Under the pieces are notes generated by a model that was given only the letters and a program-made list of their open reading frames with translations, ran no database searches and had not been told where the DNA came from. 64,000 nt of DNA from positions 62,001 to 126,000 of the forward strand of contig NZ_CAMLMJ010000009.1 in assembly GCF_946481145.1 (NCBI RefSeq), read 5' to 3'. The stretch is from an uncultured Sediminibacterium sp. GTDB taxonomy: Bacteria; Bacteroidota; Bacteroidia; Chitinophagales; Chitinophagaceae. Positions 1 to 8,842 of this stretch are shown here, in pieces. The position numbers were made by a program, and so were the translations under genes. Each line of letters starts with the position of its first letter. Positions within the stretch are counted from its first letter, which is position 1.

Positions 1-110
1 GCAACAACTATGTACCTTCCGCAGGTAAAAAGAAGATACGTTCTCAGATTGAGACTTATCATTACCTACATCGGAAAAACATAGTAAATATTGAGGCTCG
101 CCGCAATTGA
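1..110 (+). CDS. C-terminal end of probable polyphosphate kinase (partial)
   Basis: An open frame enters from the left edge (codons read from base 3) and ends at TGA 108-110. The last 35 residues include GKKKIRSQIETYHYLH. This basic, RSQ-containing tail resembles the extreme C-terminus of Bacteroidota polyphosphate kinase 1, which would fit the Ppx/GppA gene that follows. The frame overlaps the next gene's TTG start by 20 bp, so the two are probably co-transcribed. Only the tail is visible, with no catalytic residue, so the family call is an inference; the existence of the reading frame is the firmer part. Confidence 0.55.
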   Translation, partial: NNYVPSAGKKKIRSQIETYHYLHRKNIVNIEARRN

Positions 111-987
111 TATTGGAAGTAATGCTGCTCGTTTATTGATTTCAGAAGTCAGTCATGATGCAGAAGGAAAACCCAGGTTTAACAAACTAAACCTGGTGCG
201 TGTTCCTTTGCGCTTGGGTTTTGACGTGTTTGAAAAAGGAGAAATTTCCAAAGAAAAAAGAGGCATGGTTTTGCAAACCATGAAAGCCTATGGTCATTTG
301 ATTAATGCCTATGGCGTGGAACATACCATTGCATGCGCCACCAGCGCAATGCGTGATGCCCGCAACAGCAATGACCTTATACGAAAAATAAAACTGGAGA
401 CTGGCCTGGATATTGAAATCATCAGTGGAGATTTAGAAGCTTCCATTATATATGAGAATCATGTTGCCGAGAATATGGATACAGACCATAGCTACCTATA
501 TATTGATGTTGGTGGCGGTAGTACTGAACTCACTTTTTTTGCGGAAGACAAACTCGTTTTCAAACAATCGTTCAATATTGGTACCATCAGGCTTTTAAAA
601 GAAATGGTGGAAGAAAGCTATTGGACCGAAATGAAAGAGATCATTAAAACCCGTACAAAAGGGTATAAAAAGATCGTTGCGATTGGTACCGGTGGTAATA
701 TCAATAAAGTGTTCTCCTTAAGCAAGAAAAAAGATGGCAAGCCTCTGTCAATAGAGCTTTTGAAAGATTATTACAAAGAGATCGCCAGCTTTTCACTGGA
801 AGATCGTATCAATATCTATAAATTAAGGGGAGACCGTGCAGATGTTATTGTACCTGCATTGCAAATTTATATCAATGTGATGCGCTGGGCAGATGCAGAA
901 GAAATATTTGTTCCCAAAATAGGGCTGGCAGATGGACTTATCCAACACCTCTACGATGATTTACAAAGAACGGGGAAGGTTGTATAA
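91..987 (+). CDS. Ppx/GppA-family exopolyphosphatase / pppGpp phosphohydrolase
   Basis: This is a 298-residue member of the ASKHA (actin-like ATPase) fold that cleaves terminal phosphate from polyphosphate or pppGpp in the cytoplasm. The N-terminal phosphate-1 motif AAIDIGSNAARLL (residues 4-16) and the second glycine loop YIDVGGGSTEL (about 137-147) are both visible, as is a late IGTGGN loop. The length is that of the short Bacteroidota form, without the C-terminal HD domain of E. coli Ppx. The start is TTG at 91, because the conserved IDIGSN begins five codons later and no ATG precedes it. It overlaps the probable ppk end, which would pair synthesis and breakdown of polyphosphate in one transcript. 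Ppx and GppA activity cannot be told apart from sequence. Confidence 0.88.
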   Translation: MRLAAIDIGSNAARLLISEVSHDAEGKPRFNKLNLVRVPLRLGFDVFEKGEISKEKRGMVLQTMKAYGHLINAYGVEHTIACATSAMRDARNSNDLIRKIKLETGLDIEIISGDLEASIIYENHVAENMDTDHSYLYIDVGGGSTELTFFAEDKLVFKQSFNIGTIRLLKEMVEESYWTEMKEIIKTRTKGYKKIVAIGTGGNINKVFSLSKKKDGKPLSIELLKDYYKEIASFSLEDRINIYKLRGDRADVIVPALQIYINVMRWADAEEIFVPKIGLADGLIQHLYDDLQRTGKVV

Positions 988-1072
988 CAGCTTTAGGATG
1001 AATTTATCTCCATTCTGACACTTATCCCTGAAAATCTGCCTACTTTGCAAATGCTTATTTAAAAACAAGCTT

Positions 1073-1888
1073 ATGTCTGTTCATAAAGAAATAAAAAAAA
1101 TCACTACACATACATTGCTGAAAATGAAAGCAACCGGTGAGAAAATATCGATGATCACCGCATACGACTATTCATTTGCACGTTTGTTTGATGAAGCAGG
1201 TATAGATGTTGTTTTAGTAGGTGATAGTGCCAGCAATGTGATGGCGGGAAATGAAACTACCGTTCCTATTACACTCGATCAAATGATTTATCATGCCCAA
1301 TGCGTAGTAAGGGGAATTAATCGTTCACTGGTCGTTGTTGATTTGCCATTTGGCTCTTATCAATCAAATTCCGATATCGCCCTGGCATCCGCAATAAGAA
1401 TCATGAAAGAAAGTGGCGCACACTCAATAAAGTTAGAAGGCGGGGAGGAAGTATTAGACAGTATTCAGCGCATTGTATCTGCAGGAATACCAGTGATGGG
1501 GCACCTCGGACTTACTCCTCAATCAATCTATAAATTCGGTACGTATAATGTCAGGGCCAAAGAAGAAGCCGAAGCTGCCAAACTGAAAAAAGATGCTTTG
1601 CTTTTACAGGATGCTGGCTGCTATGCTATTGTACTTGAAAAAATACCTGCAAGCCTGGCCACAGAAGTGAGCAACTCATTAAATATCCCCACAATCGGCA
1701 TCGGAGCAGGTGGGGGCTGTAATGGTCAGGTATTGGTAATGCATGACATGTTGGGCATTAATAATATATTTAAGCCACGCTTTTTACGTCAATATCTCAA
1801 TCTTCAGGAACAGATTCACTCCGCGGTAACACAGTACATCGGAGATGTGAAATCTGGCGATTTTCCCAATGAAAAAGAGTCTTATTAG
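1073..1888 (+). CDS. panB: 3-methyl-2-oxobutanoate hydroxymethyltransferase (PanB)
   Basis: PanB transfers a hydroxymethyl group from 5,10-methylene-THF to alpha-ketoisovalerate to give ketopantoate, the first step of pantothenate and coenzyme A synthesis. The 271-residue protein is of normal family length. It shows the family signatures [19 protein letters not shown] (residues 26-44), [10 protein letters not shown] with the metal-binding Asp, [30 protein letters not shown] and the late [24 protein letters not shown] block. It stands alone; panC and panD are not nearby. A 7-bp-arm hairpin at 1925-1944 lies downstream but lacks a T-run, so I do not call it a terminator. Confidence 0.96.
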   Translation: MSVHKEIKKITTHTLLKMKATGEKISMITAYDYSFARLFDEAGIDVVLVGDSASNVMAGNETTVPITLDQMIYHAQCVVRGINRSLVVVDLPFGSYQSNSDIALASAIRIMKESGAHSIKLEGGEEVLDSIQRIVSAGIPVMGHLGLTPQSIYKFGTYNVRAKEEAEAAKLKKDALLLQDAGCYAIVLEKIPASLATEVSNSLNIPTIGIGAGGGCNGQVLVMHDMLGINNIFKPRFLRQYLNLQEQIHSAVTQYIGDVKSGDFPNEKESY

Positions 1889-2126
1889 CATTTTACCGAT
1901 ACTCAAACCATCTTCACCCAAAATCATTTTCAAAATCGAAAATGCATGAATAGATTTGATTAAAACCGGTTACAGGGTTGCAGATTGGCAGAACAAGGGT
2001 TTCATTATTGCGCTTGTGTAGCACACAACTTCCCAACCTGGTTATTTTCGACTAAACCCTATTTTGCAAAATGTCTTTTTTATAAAAAAGACTATATTTA
2101 TTCAATTCATCACTTCAACCGAATTC

Positions 2127-3212
2127 GTGCGAAACGACAAGAAAATCATCACAATATTTACCCATATAGTTGCCTGGGCATGCTTTTTCTTTGTGCCCTA
2201 TCTGGTATTCTTTCCAAGGCTAAGGGAGTTCAGCATGAGCGATAACATGCTGACAACGATCATCTGCAATAACATTTTTATTGTACTGTTCTATTATTTC
2301 AACACACATGTGTTGGTACCAAAATTGCTGATCAATAAAAAGTGGGGATGGTATATTCTTTCCATCGCAGCATGTTTGGGGGCATTCTTGTTCTTACCTA
2401 AAGAAATTGCAAATATTTTAGTAGAACCCGAATATATAAGACAGAATAATGAATTTATCAGAAACCCCGCATTTAAAGGAATTCCGAAACTTACCCGTGC
2501 GCCAAGAAGAGCCAGACCAATTGCGGACCCCTATAATACTGTACTCTTTTTATTAGTATTTGCCTTTGGAACCTGTATTTCTGTAACACAGAGATGGCTT
2601 AAAACAGAACAAACAAGGAAAGAGACAGAAAACGAAAAATTGAATACGGAACTTTCTTTCCTTAAGTCGCAGGTTAACCCCCATTTCTTTTTTAATACTT
2701 TGAATAATATTTATTCGCTTGCGGTTGTAAGAAGTGAAAAAACAGCTCCGGCAGTAATGAAGCTGTCATCGATTATGCGTTATATTCTTACTGAAACACA
2801 GCATGACCTTGTACCATTGAGAAACGAGGTTGATTTCATCCACAACTTTATTGAATTACAGCAGGTTCGCCTAACGGATAAAGTAACGCTCAACTTTTCA
2901 ACCAGTGGCGATATCGAAACATTATTGATTGCACCGCTTATATTTATACCATTCGTAGAGAATGCATTCAAATATGGGGTAAGCACAAAAGAAACTTCAA
3001 CCATCGATATTACCATCAATACGACCGGAAATAAAATCTTGTTCTATGCCAGCAATAATATTGTTGCATCAGAAAGTCATTTAATGGAAAACACGGGCAT
3101 AGGCATTAATAATGTTAAACGCCGATTGGAACTTATGTATCCAGACAGACATACATTAACCACTATTGCGGAAAACAAAACCTATACCGTTAAACTCGAG
3201 ATCACAACATGA
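2127..3212 (+). CDS. LytS/YehU-type sensor histidine kinase
   Basis: A membrane-bound histidine kinase that phosphorylates the response regulator encoded directly downstream. The N-terminal half has about four hydrophobic segments (ITIFTHIVAWACFFFVPYLVFF, then an IICNNIFIVLFYY stretch, WYILSIAACLGAFLFLP and a later VLFLLVFAFGTCI), followed by a coiled-coil-like linker. The His_kinase box LKSQVNPHFFFNTLNNIYSL carries the phospho-accepting His. The HATPase part shows PFVENAFKYGVS (N box) and GIGINNVKRRLELMYP (G box). I place the start at GTG 2127, since the basic RNDKK plus first membrane segment is the usual beginning. The frame stays open to an upstream TTG at 2064, which would add 21 residues. 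It overlaps the regulator gene by an ATGA junction. Confidence 0.9.
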   Translation: MRNDKKIITIFTHIVAWACFFFVPYLVFFPRLREFSMSDNMLTTIICNNIFIVLFYYFNTHVLVPKLLINKKWGWYILSIAACLGAFLFLPKEIANILVEPEYIRQNNEFIRNPAFKGIPKLTRAPRRARPIADPYNTVLFLLVFAFGTCISVTQRWLKTEQTRKETENEKLNTELSFLKSQVNPHFFFNTLNNIYSLAVVRSEKTAPAVMKLSSIMRYILTETQHDLVPLRNEVDFIHNFIELQQVRLTDKVTLNFSTSGDIETLLIAPLIFIPFVENAFKYGVSTKETSTIDITINTTGNKILFYASNNIVASESHLMENTGIGINNVKRRLELMYPDRHTLTTIAENKTYTVKLEITT

Positions 3213-3907
3213 TACATTGTATAGCTATAGATGATGAACCATTAGCGTTACAGCTAATACAGGAATATTGTGCAAAGATTTCTTTCCTGAAACTGGAGAA
3301 AACTTTCACTAATACCGATGAAGCTATTAGTTACATGCAGAGCAATAAAATTGATCTTTTATTCCTCGATATTCAAATGCCCGATATCACCGGCATACAG
3401 TTTTATAAAAACCTGACAGATAAACCTCCGGTTATTTTTACCACTGCCTATAAAGATTTTGCGGTTGAAGGCTTTAATGTTGACGCGGTTGATTACCTGC
3501 TAAAACCATTTGAATACGATCGGTTCCTGAAGGCTTGTTACAAAGCCAAAGAATACATCGAATTCCTTAGTTCTCAAGAGGTTCAGTTAAATTCATTATT
3601 CATAAAAGTGAATTATGAAATTATGAAAGTGAACCTCAAAGACATCGATCTGATTGAGGCCTTGGATGATTATATCAAAATTTACATTAAACCTAATCCG
3701 GTACTCACCCTCATGACTTTAAAAAGCATTCAGGAGAAGTTACCGGCACGTGATTTTGTCAGGGTACATCGCTCCTTTATTGTGCCATTGGCTAAAATCG
3801 AAAAATTCAGCAAATCTAAAGTTTGGATCACTGGAAAAGAAATACCGATTGGTAGCAGTTATAGTGCTGTTTATGACCAGTTAATTGAAATATCGAAGAC
3901 CAAGTAA
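3209..3907 (+). CDS. LytTR-family response regulator
   Basis: A 232-residue DNA-binding response regulator. The receiver domain (1-120) shows the acidic pocket IDDEP, the phospho-acceptor Asp in LLFLDIQMPDITG, the conserved Thr in VIFTTAYKDFA and the Lys in YLLKPF. The C-terminal LytTR domain (about 130-232) has FIKVNYEIMKVNLKDIDLIEALDDYIKIY and FVRVHRSFIVPLAKI, the typical beta-rich DNA-binding fold that recognises paired short direct repeats. It overlaps the kinase gene by 4 bp, so the pair is translated together and almost certainly forms one two-component system. Its target genes cannot be deduced from the window. A strong terminator follows about 110 bp downstream. Confidence 0.95.
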   Translation: MIHCIAIDDEPLALQLIQEYCAKISFLKLEKTFTNTDEAISYMQSNKIDLLFLDIQMPDITGIQFYKNLTDKPPVIFTTAYKDFAVEGFNVDAVDYLLKPFEYDRFLKACYKAKEYIEFLSSQEVQLNSLFIKVNYEIMKVNLKDIDLIEALDDYIKIYIKPNPVLTLMTLKSIQEKLPARDFVRVHRSFIVPLAKIEKFSKSKVWITGKEIPIGSSYSAVYDQLIEISKTK

Positions 3908-4017
3908 TTATTCCCCGATTCAAACCCATTACTCACCTATATGGTGCATTAGCAAAAGCTCATCAAAGTAAATTTACCTTGTAAATGCTGAAAGGCGTTT
4001 CATGCAGGGTTTTAGAT

Positions 4018-4061
4018 AAAAAAGTATCACAACGTTGTTCTCAACAAGGTGATACTTTTTT
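4018..4061. terminator. Intrinsic terminator, probably bidirectional
   Basis: The arms GTATCAC (4024-4030) and GTGATAC (4049-4055) pair, with an inner GTTG/CAAC helix. A T-run follows (4056-4061) and an A-run precedes (4018-4023), so it can stop transcription from either side. It ends the kinase/regulator operon. Confidence 0.8.
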
Positions 4062-4126
4062 GTTTCCAACAATCCCCATCTCATCCACTGGTACTTATTT
4101 CTTTACCTTTATGCAAAATAACCAGC

Positions 4127-5653
4127 ATGGATTTCCTACAAATACTCGGCATCGAATCAAAGAACCCTTCTGCTTCAACAGGAACAAACTGGATTAGTGG
4201 TACAGGCATCAACATAGATTCCTTTTCTCCTGTTGATGGAAAAAAAACTGCAAGCGTACAAACAGCAGATAACGATACATACGAAAAAGTACTTCAGTCT
4301 GCTACTTCCGCCTTTCAAAGCTGGAGAATGTGGCCTGCTCCAAAAAGAGGAGAAATCGTAAGACAGGTTGGCGAGGCATTACGTAATTATAAAGAACCCC
4401 TTGGCAAACTGGTAAGCTATGAAATGGGCAAAAGCCTGCAGGAAGGTTTTGGTGAAGTGCAGGAAATGATTGATATCTGTGATTTTGCCGTGGGCCTCTC
4501 CCGTCAACTTCATGGAAACACCATGCATAGCGAAAGACCCATGCATCGCATGTATGAACAATGGCATCCGCTGGGTGTGGTTGGTATTATCTCCGCTTTT
4601 AATTTTCCTGTAGCAGTATGGAGCTGGAACGCAGCACTTGCATGGGTTTGCGGAAACACCACAGTCTGGAAGCCAAGTGAAAAAACACCCTTATGCGGTA
4701 TCGCAGTGCAAAATATAGTTGCCGAGGTATTCAGGAAAAATAATGTACCCGAAGGCGTTAACTGTTTGGTACAAGGTGGTAGAGAGGTAGGCGAATGGAT
4801 GAGTAAAGACAACAGAATTCCATTGATCTCAGCCACTGGATCTACCAGGATGGGAAAGATTGTGTCTGCTACAGTAGGCGCCAGGTTAGGTAAAACCATC
4901 TTAGAACTAGGTGGTAATAATGCCATCATTATTTCTAAAGAAGCGGACCTCGATATGGCATTAATCGGATGCGTATTTGGTGCTGTTGGCACAGCCGGAC
5001 AAAGGTGCACTACTACCAGAAGACTCATCATTCATGAATCTGTTTATGAACAGTTTAAAGAAAAGCTCATAAAAGCCTATGGCCAACTTCGTATCGGCAA
5101 CCCGTTGGATACCAATAACCATGTGGGTCCGTTGATTGATAAAGATGCAGTTGAACTATACAAAAAGTCGATTGAAGATTGTAAACAACAAGGTGGTCAT
5201 TTTATTGTAGAAGGCGGTGTACTCGAGGGCAGCAATTATGAAAGCGGATGTTATGTAAAACCATGTATTGCAGAAGCGGGTAATAACCTACCAGTAGTAC
5301 AACATGAAACCTTCGCACCTATCTTATACATTATGAAGTATTCCAACATTGAGGAAGCTATTGCCTTGCAAAATGGAGTGCCACAGGGACTTTCATCTGC
5401 TATCATGACGCTCAATATGCGCGAGGCAGAACAATTTCTGTCGCATGCAGGAAGTGATTGTGGCATAGCAAACGTAAATATTGGCACCAGTGGTGCAGAA
5501 ATCGGAGGTGCTTTTGGCGGGGAAAAAGAAACAGGAGGAGGAAGAGAAAGTGGAAGCGATGCATGGAAAGCATATATGCGCAGACAAACCAATACCATTA
5601 ACTGGAGCACACAATTGCCACTCGCACAGGGCATACAATTTGATTTAAAATAA
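4127..5653 (+). CDS. amaB: ALDH7-family aldehyde dehydrogenase (alpha-aminoadipic semialdehyde / P6C dehydrogenase)
   Basis: NAD-dependent aldehyde dehydrogenase of the antiquitin (ALDH7) branch, which oxidises alpha-aminoadipate semialdehyde in lysine catabolism. The diagnostic ALDH7 blocks are present nearly verbatim: ATGSTRMGKIVSATVGARLG, LELGGNNAIII with the general-base Glu (about residue 258), VGTAGQRCTTTRRL with the catalytic Cys (about 294), the late SGAEIGGAFGGEKETGGGRE, and SDAWKAYMRRQTNTINWS. I choose ATG 4127 (MDFLQILGI), giving 508 residues. The frame is open further upstream, but that stretch is not ALDH-like. The other lysine-degradation genes are not adjacent, so the physiological substrate is inferred from the subfamily. 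Confidence 0.92.
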   Translation: MDFLQILGIESKNPSASTGTNWISGTGINIDSFSPVDGKKTASVQTADNDTYEKVLQSATSAFQSWRMWPAPKRGEIVRQVGEALRNYKEPLGKLVSYEMGKSLQEGFGEVQEMIDICDFAVGLSRQLHGNTMHSERPMHRMYEQWHPLGVVGIISAFNFPVAVWSWNAALAWVCGNTTVWKPSEKTPLCGIAVQNIVAEVFRKNNVPEGVNCLVQGGREVGEWMSKDNRIPLISATGSTRMGKIVSATVGARLGKTILELGGNNAIIISKEADLDMALIGCVFGAVGTAGQRCTTTRRLIIHESVYEQFKEKLIKAYGQLRIGNPLDTNNHVGPLIDKDAVELYKKSIEDCKQQGGHFIVEGGVLEGSNYESGCYVKPCIAEAGNNLPVVQHETFAPILYIMKYSNIEEAIALQNGVPQGLSSAIMTLNMREAEQFLSHAGSDCGIANVNIGTSGAEIGGAFGGEKETGGGRESGSDAWKAYMRRQTNTINWSTQLPLAQGIQFDLK

Positions 5654-5658
5654 CCGTT

Positions 5659-6189
5659 ATGGCTATTTCAGTTTCGGAAGCAATAAACTTATTGGAACGC
5701 ACACCAAAGCTTTTGAATACCCTGCTCAAAGGTTTACCCGATCACCTGATTTTTGGAAATGAAGGTCCGGACACATGGTCGCCTTATGATATTGTCGGGC
5801 ATTTGATTCATGGTGAGTATACAGACTGGATACCACGCCTGAAAATTTGTTTATCAGACCAGGAAGAAAAAACATTTCTGCCCTTCGATCGCTTTGCACA
5901 GTTTGAAATCAGTAAGGGTAAAACACTTATCGACCTATTAACTGAATTTGAAAAAATAAGGTTAGCCAATATAGAAAGTCTATTAGCTTTCAATCTTACC
6001 GAAACAGATTATAACCGAACAGCTACACATCCAGCATTTGGAAAAGTATCACTGGGGGAATTATTATCTACCTGGGTTGTGCACGACTTAAACCACCTGC
6101 ATCAAGTAACAAGGGTTCTATCCTATCAATACAAAGATGAGGTTGGTCCATGGAAAGCTTATCTGGGCGTTCTGCCCCGGGATGAATAA
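5659..6189 (+). CDS. DinB-like metal-binding four-helix protein (first of three)
   Basis: A 176-residue DinB/YfiT-superfamily protein. Candidate metal ligands are the His in DIVGHLIHGEY (about residues 43-50) and the HDLNHLHQ motif (about 141-148), the typical three-His arrangement of a four-helix bundle. Members include bacillithiol/mycothiol-dependent transferases and many proteins of unknown role; the precise reaction cannot be named. It starts 5 bp after the aldehyde dehydrogenase, so the two are probably co-transcribed. It is distinct in sequence from the other two DinB-like genes in the window. Confidence 0.85.
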   Translation: MAISVSEAINLLERTPKLLNTLLKGLPDHLIFGNEGPDTWSPYDIVGHLIHGEYTDWIPRLKICLSDQEEKTFLPFDRFAQFEISKGKTLIDLLTEFEKIRLANIESLLAFNLTETDYNRTATHPAFGKVSLGELLSTWVVHDLNHLHQVTRVLSYQYKDEVGPWKAYLGVLPRDE

Positions 6190-6200
6190 ACCCTGGCCAT

Positions 6201-6417
6201 TAATGCGAATCAAGGGTTGAAATTTCATAGGAGCGGGCAATGGAACGCAGATTTATCATGATTATCATGATAGATCATGATAAATCCGCGTTCTATCTAA
6301 GCAGCCAAATAAGATTAGGAACTATTATTTTTTAGAAGCCTGCTTTAATAATTTCAAAAGACCTCTCTATCGATGATTTTCTCATTTTTGGCAGATTTCA
6401 ACCCTTGATTCGCATTA
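6201..6417. repeat. 217-bp intergenic element with perfect 23-bp inverted ends
   Basis: Bases 6201-6223 (containing GCGAATCAAGGGTTGAA) are the exact reverse complement of 6395-6417. The element fills most of the 370-bp gap between the DinB and subtilase genes; no coding frame is evident inside. A diverged relative with the same end words is at 18874-18996. The interior holds the 6243-6293 hairpin and an A/T-rich tract. Confidence 0.85.
6243..6293. repeat. ATCATGAT-word hairpin, copy 1
   Basis: The 20-bp arms 6243-6262 and 6274-6293 are complementary except for one A/C position, with an 11-nt loop TATCATGATAG. The same loop and outer arms (GAACGCAGAT) recur at 37878-37945 with longer arms. 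Confidence 0.85.
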
Positions 6418-6559
6418 TTTGTTAAGGAAAACTAAAAAATAAAATTACCGCCTTCAAAACCAGTCTATCCGACGCCAAGATTATCCTAAAAATATCCCCT
6501 GCAATTAAATTTTCATTATCATTACCGAAATTTGTAGGGATAGTAAAAATATACTTTTA

Positions 6560-8257
6560 ATGTTTCGTGGGATATACAGAATAGTGGCATTGCCACTCGT
6601 GATTGCTTCAAGCTATGTGAATGCACAACAGGTTCCCAGAACCTGGTATCAGATGGATTTTGCAAAAGATTCATTCTATGGTATTAGTTTGAATAAAGCC
6701 TATGATTTTCTTCGCAATAGTCAGAAAAAACCACAACCAGTTATTGTAGCAGTACTTGATTCAGGTGTCGATACTACCCATGAAGACCTGAAATCTGTTT
6801 TATGGCGCAATCCAAAAGAAATACCGGGGAATGGAATAGATGATGATCATAACGGTTATATCGATGATGTATATGGATGGAATTTCTTAGGAAACAAAGA
6901 TGGAAGAAATGTAAAGAAAGCGGCCGATGAACGCTCAAGGGTATTCCACAGATGGAAAAATCAGTTTGCTGATAAAGTGATCAACTTTGACCAACTCACG
7001 GAACAAGAGCGTGATCAATTTGCACTTTGGAAGAAAGCCTTGAACGAATTGAATTTCAGTGCAGAAGAACAGATGGAACTGATGTTTGTAGAAGTAACCA
7101 CCAAGGCACTGAAAAAGCATGATAAAGTGCTTCGTCAGGAAATGGGTTGTGAAGAATACAATTTTGAAAAACTGGAAAAGTTTCAGCCAACCAGCAGAAC
7201 AGGAAAAGAAGCCAAAATGGGTTTCCTCACCTGTATGAAAATGATTGGCCTTGATGCAGAAGAAAAAAACACAGTTTTACTATCACAACTGGAAGAATAT
7301 ATTGACGGAAAAAAATCGGCCTTCGAATCAAAAGAAAAAGCACCTAAAGATTATCGTGCTGAAGTAGTGGGCGACAATTACTTTAACCTCAATGATCGTT
7401 TTTATGGAAATGCCGATGTGATGGGCCCAAATCCGGATCATGGCACCCATGTAAGTGGATTAATTGCCGCACAACGTAACAATGGATTGGGTATTGATGG
7501 CGTTGCAGATAATGTAAAAATCATGATGTTGCGGGTAGTGCCTGATGGAGACGAATACGACAAAGATATTGCACTTGCCATTCGCTATGCGGTAGATAAT
7601 GGTGCCAAAGTAATCAACATGAGTTTTGGCAAATCCTTCTCCCCTGAAAAAGTATGGGTAGACAGTGCAATTCGTTATGCCGAAACAAAAGATGTACTCG
7701 TATTGCACTCTTCAGGCAATGAAGGAATAAATATTGATGAAAAAGAAGTATTTCCTAATCCGCGTTTAAAGCAATGGAATACTATCGCCAGTAATTTTAT
7801 TACCGTAGGTGCAAGTAGTGATCCGAAAATTACGGGTAACCTTACAGCTGAATTCAGCAATTATGGCAAAGAAATGGTGGATGTATTTGCACCAGGTGTA
7901 AAAATCTATTCTACCATGCCAGGAGGTAACCAATACGGCAACCAACAGGGCACGAGCATGTCTACCCCAATTGTAACGGGTATTGCTGCTTTAATCAGAT
8001 CCTATTATCCAAACCTGTCTGCTATTCAGGTAAAAAAGATCATCGAGAAATCTGTATTGATACCTGATACTAATAATCTTTGTTTCCGACCAGGGCCAAA
8101 AGCGGATATTGTTCCATTTGCAACTTTATCAAAATCAGGAGGTATCGTAAATGCATTTAATGCCATAGTAACTGCAGACCAGTTTAATACGGCAAGTACC
8201 ACCACTAATAATACAGAAGTAAAACCTTCTGCCATTAAAAAAAATAAAGCACATTAA
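6560..8257 (+). CDS. Secreted subtilisin-like serine protease (S8)
   Basis: A 565-residue exported protease. A signal peptide (IVALPLVIASSYVNA) ends near residue 22. The catalytic triad is Asp67 in VIVAVLDSGVD, His near 294 in DHGTHVSGLIAA and Ser near 465 in GTSMSTPIVTGIAALIRS; the oxyanion Asn lies in HSSGNEG. The Asp-to-His interval is about 225 residues, against a few tens in classical subtilisins. The extra part (about 105-285) is charged, helix-rich and unassigned. No prodomain is obvious and there is no type IX C-terminal sorting domain, so it is likely periplasmic or a lipid-free outer-surface enzyme. The neighbouring DinB gene starts 3 bp after the stop. Confidence 0.92.
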   Translation: MFRGIYRIVALPLVIASSYVNAQQVPRTWYQMDFAKDSFYGISLNKAYDFLRNSQKKPQPVIVAVLDSGVDTTHEDLKSVLWRNPKEIPGNGIDDDHNGYIDDVYGWNFLGNKDGRNVKKAADERSRVFHRWKNQFADKVINFDQLTEQERDQFALWKKALNELNFSAEEQMELMFVEVTTKALKKHDKVLRQEMGCEEYNFEKLEKFQPTSRTGKEAKMGFLTCMKMIGLDAEEKNTVLLSQLEEYIDGKKSAFESKEKAPKDYRAEVVGDNYFNLNDRFYGNADVMGPNPDHGTHVSGLIAAQRNNGLGIDGVADNVKIMMLRVVPDGDEYDKDIALAIRYAVDNGAKVINMSFGKSFSPEKVWVDSAIRYAETKDVLVLHSSGNEGINIDEKEVFPNPRLKQWNTIASNFITVGASSDPKITGNLTAEFSNYGKEMVDVFAPGVKIYSTMPGGNQYGNQQGTSMSTPIVTGIAALIRSYYPNLSAIQVKKIIEKSVLIPDTNNLCFRPGPKADIVPFATLSKSGGIVNAFNAIVTADQFNTASTTTNNTEVKPSAIKKNKAH

Positions 8258-8260
8258 TCG

Positions 8261-8773
8261 ATGAGCAAACCAGTAGCAGGCGATTACCCACCTTATTTTG
8301 AAGGTTATATCAGTAAAATTGATGCTGAAAGTATTTCGGAGATAAAAAATAAATATGCCACAGCACTGGAAAATTTTTATACCAGTTTGCCCGAAGCCAA
8401 AGCAGATTTCGCATACGCTCCCGGAAAATGGACTTTAAAAGATTTACTGCAGCATGTGGTAGATACAGAAAGGATTATGTCTTATCGCCTGCTTAGAATA
8501 GCCAGAAACGATGCTACTCCCCTTGCTTCCTTTGATGAAAACAGTTATGCAGAACAGGCAGCCGCATCAATCAGATCATTTGACGATATTAAGGAAGAGT
8601 TTATGGCAGTAAGAAAATCAACCAACCTTTTACTTCAATCTATCCAACCCACCCAATTTGATAATGCAGGTGTTGCAAGTGGTATGAGAATAACTGCAAA
8701 TGCCCTCGTGTATATTATTTATGGACACATGATGCACCACCGGAGCATTATTGAGGAACGTTACTTGGGGTAG
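8261..8773 (+). CDS. DinB-like metal-binding protein (second of three)
   Basis: A 170-residue DinB_2-type four-helix protein with the His motif LKDLLQHVVDTERI (about residues 63-76) and a C-terminal GHMMHHRSIIEERY (about 155-168) that supplies the remaining probable metal ligands. The layout matches small Bacteroidota DinB proteins, for which no substrate is settled. It follows the protease by 3 bp, implying one transcript. Its stop codon TAG is itself the first three bases of a heptamer array. Confidence 0.85.
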   Translation: MSKPVAGDYPPYFEGYISKIDAESISEIKNKYATALENFYTSLPEAKADFAYAPGKWTLKDLLQHVVDTERIMSYRLLRIARNDATPLASFDENSYAEQAAASIRSFDDIKEEFMAVRKSTNLLLQSIQPTQFDNAGVASGMRITANALVYIIYGHMMHHRSIIEERYLG

Positions 8774-8798
8774 ACCATAGACCATGGACTATGGACTT
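8771..8798. repeat. Heptamer array TAGACCA/TGGACTA
   Basis: Four consecutive 7-bp words, TAGACCA, TAGACCA, TGGACTA and TGGACTT, begin exactly at the DinB stop codon. The array is nearly self-complementary around CCATGG. The words match those of the 34481-34515 array. Confidence 0.85.
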
Positions 8799-8807
8799 CC
8801 TCAGAAA

Positions 8808-8842
8808 ACCTAACACCTAATACCTAGCACCTAATACCTACC
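8808..8842. repeat. Heptamer array ACCTAAY x5
   Basis: Five exact-phase words, ACCTAAC, ACCTAAT, ACCTAGC, ACCTAAT and ACCTACC, sit in the gap between convergent genes. The array runs into the stop codon and last residues of the minus-strand gene that ends at 8831. Confidence 0.9.

Noticed and set aside
1925..1944. CATTTTC/GAAAATG hairpin after panB
   Set aside because: Seven A/T-rich pairs and no T-run; not convincing as terminator.
2064..2126. Upstream TTG start for the sensor kinase
   Set aside because: The added 21 residues are not family-like; GTG 2127 places the basic end directly before the first membrane helix.
8771..8842. CRISPR array
   Set aside because: Units are 7 bp with no spacers and no cas genes; these are tandem words, not repeats with spacers.
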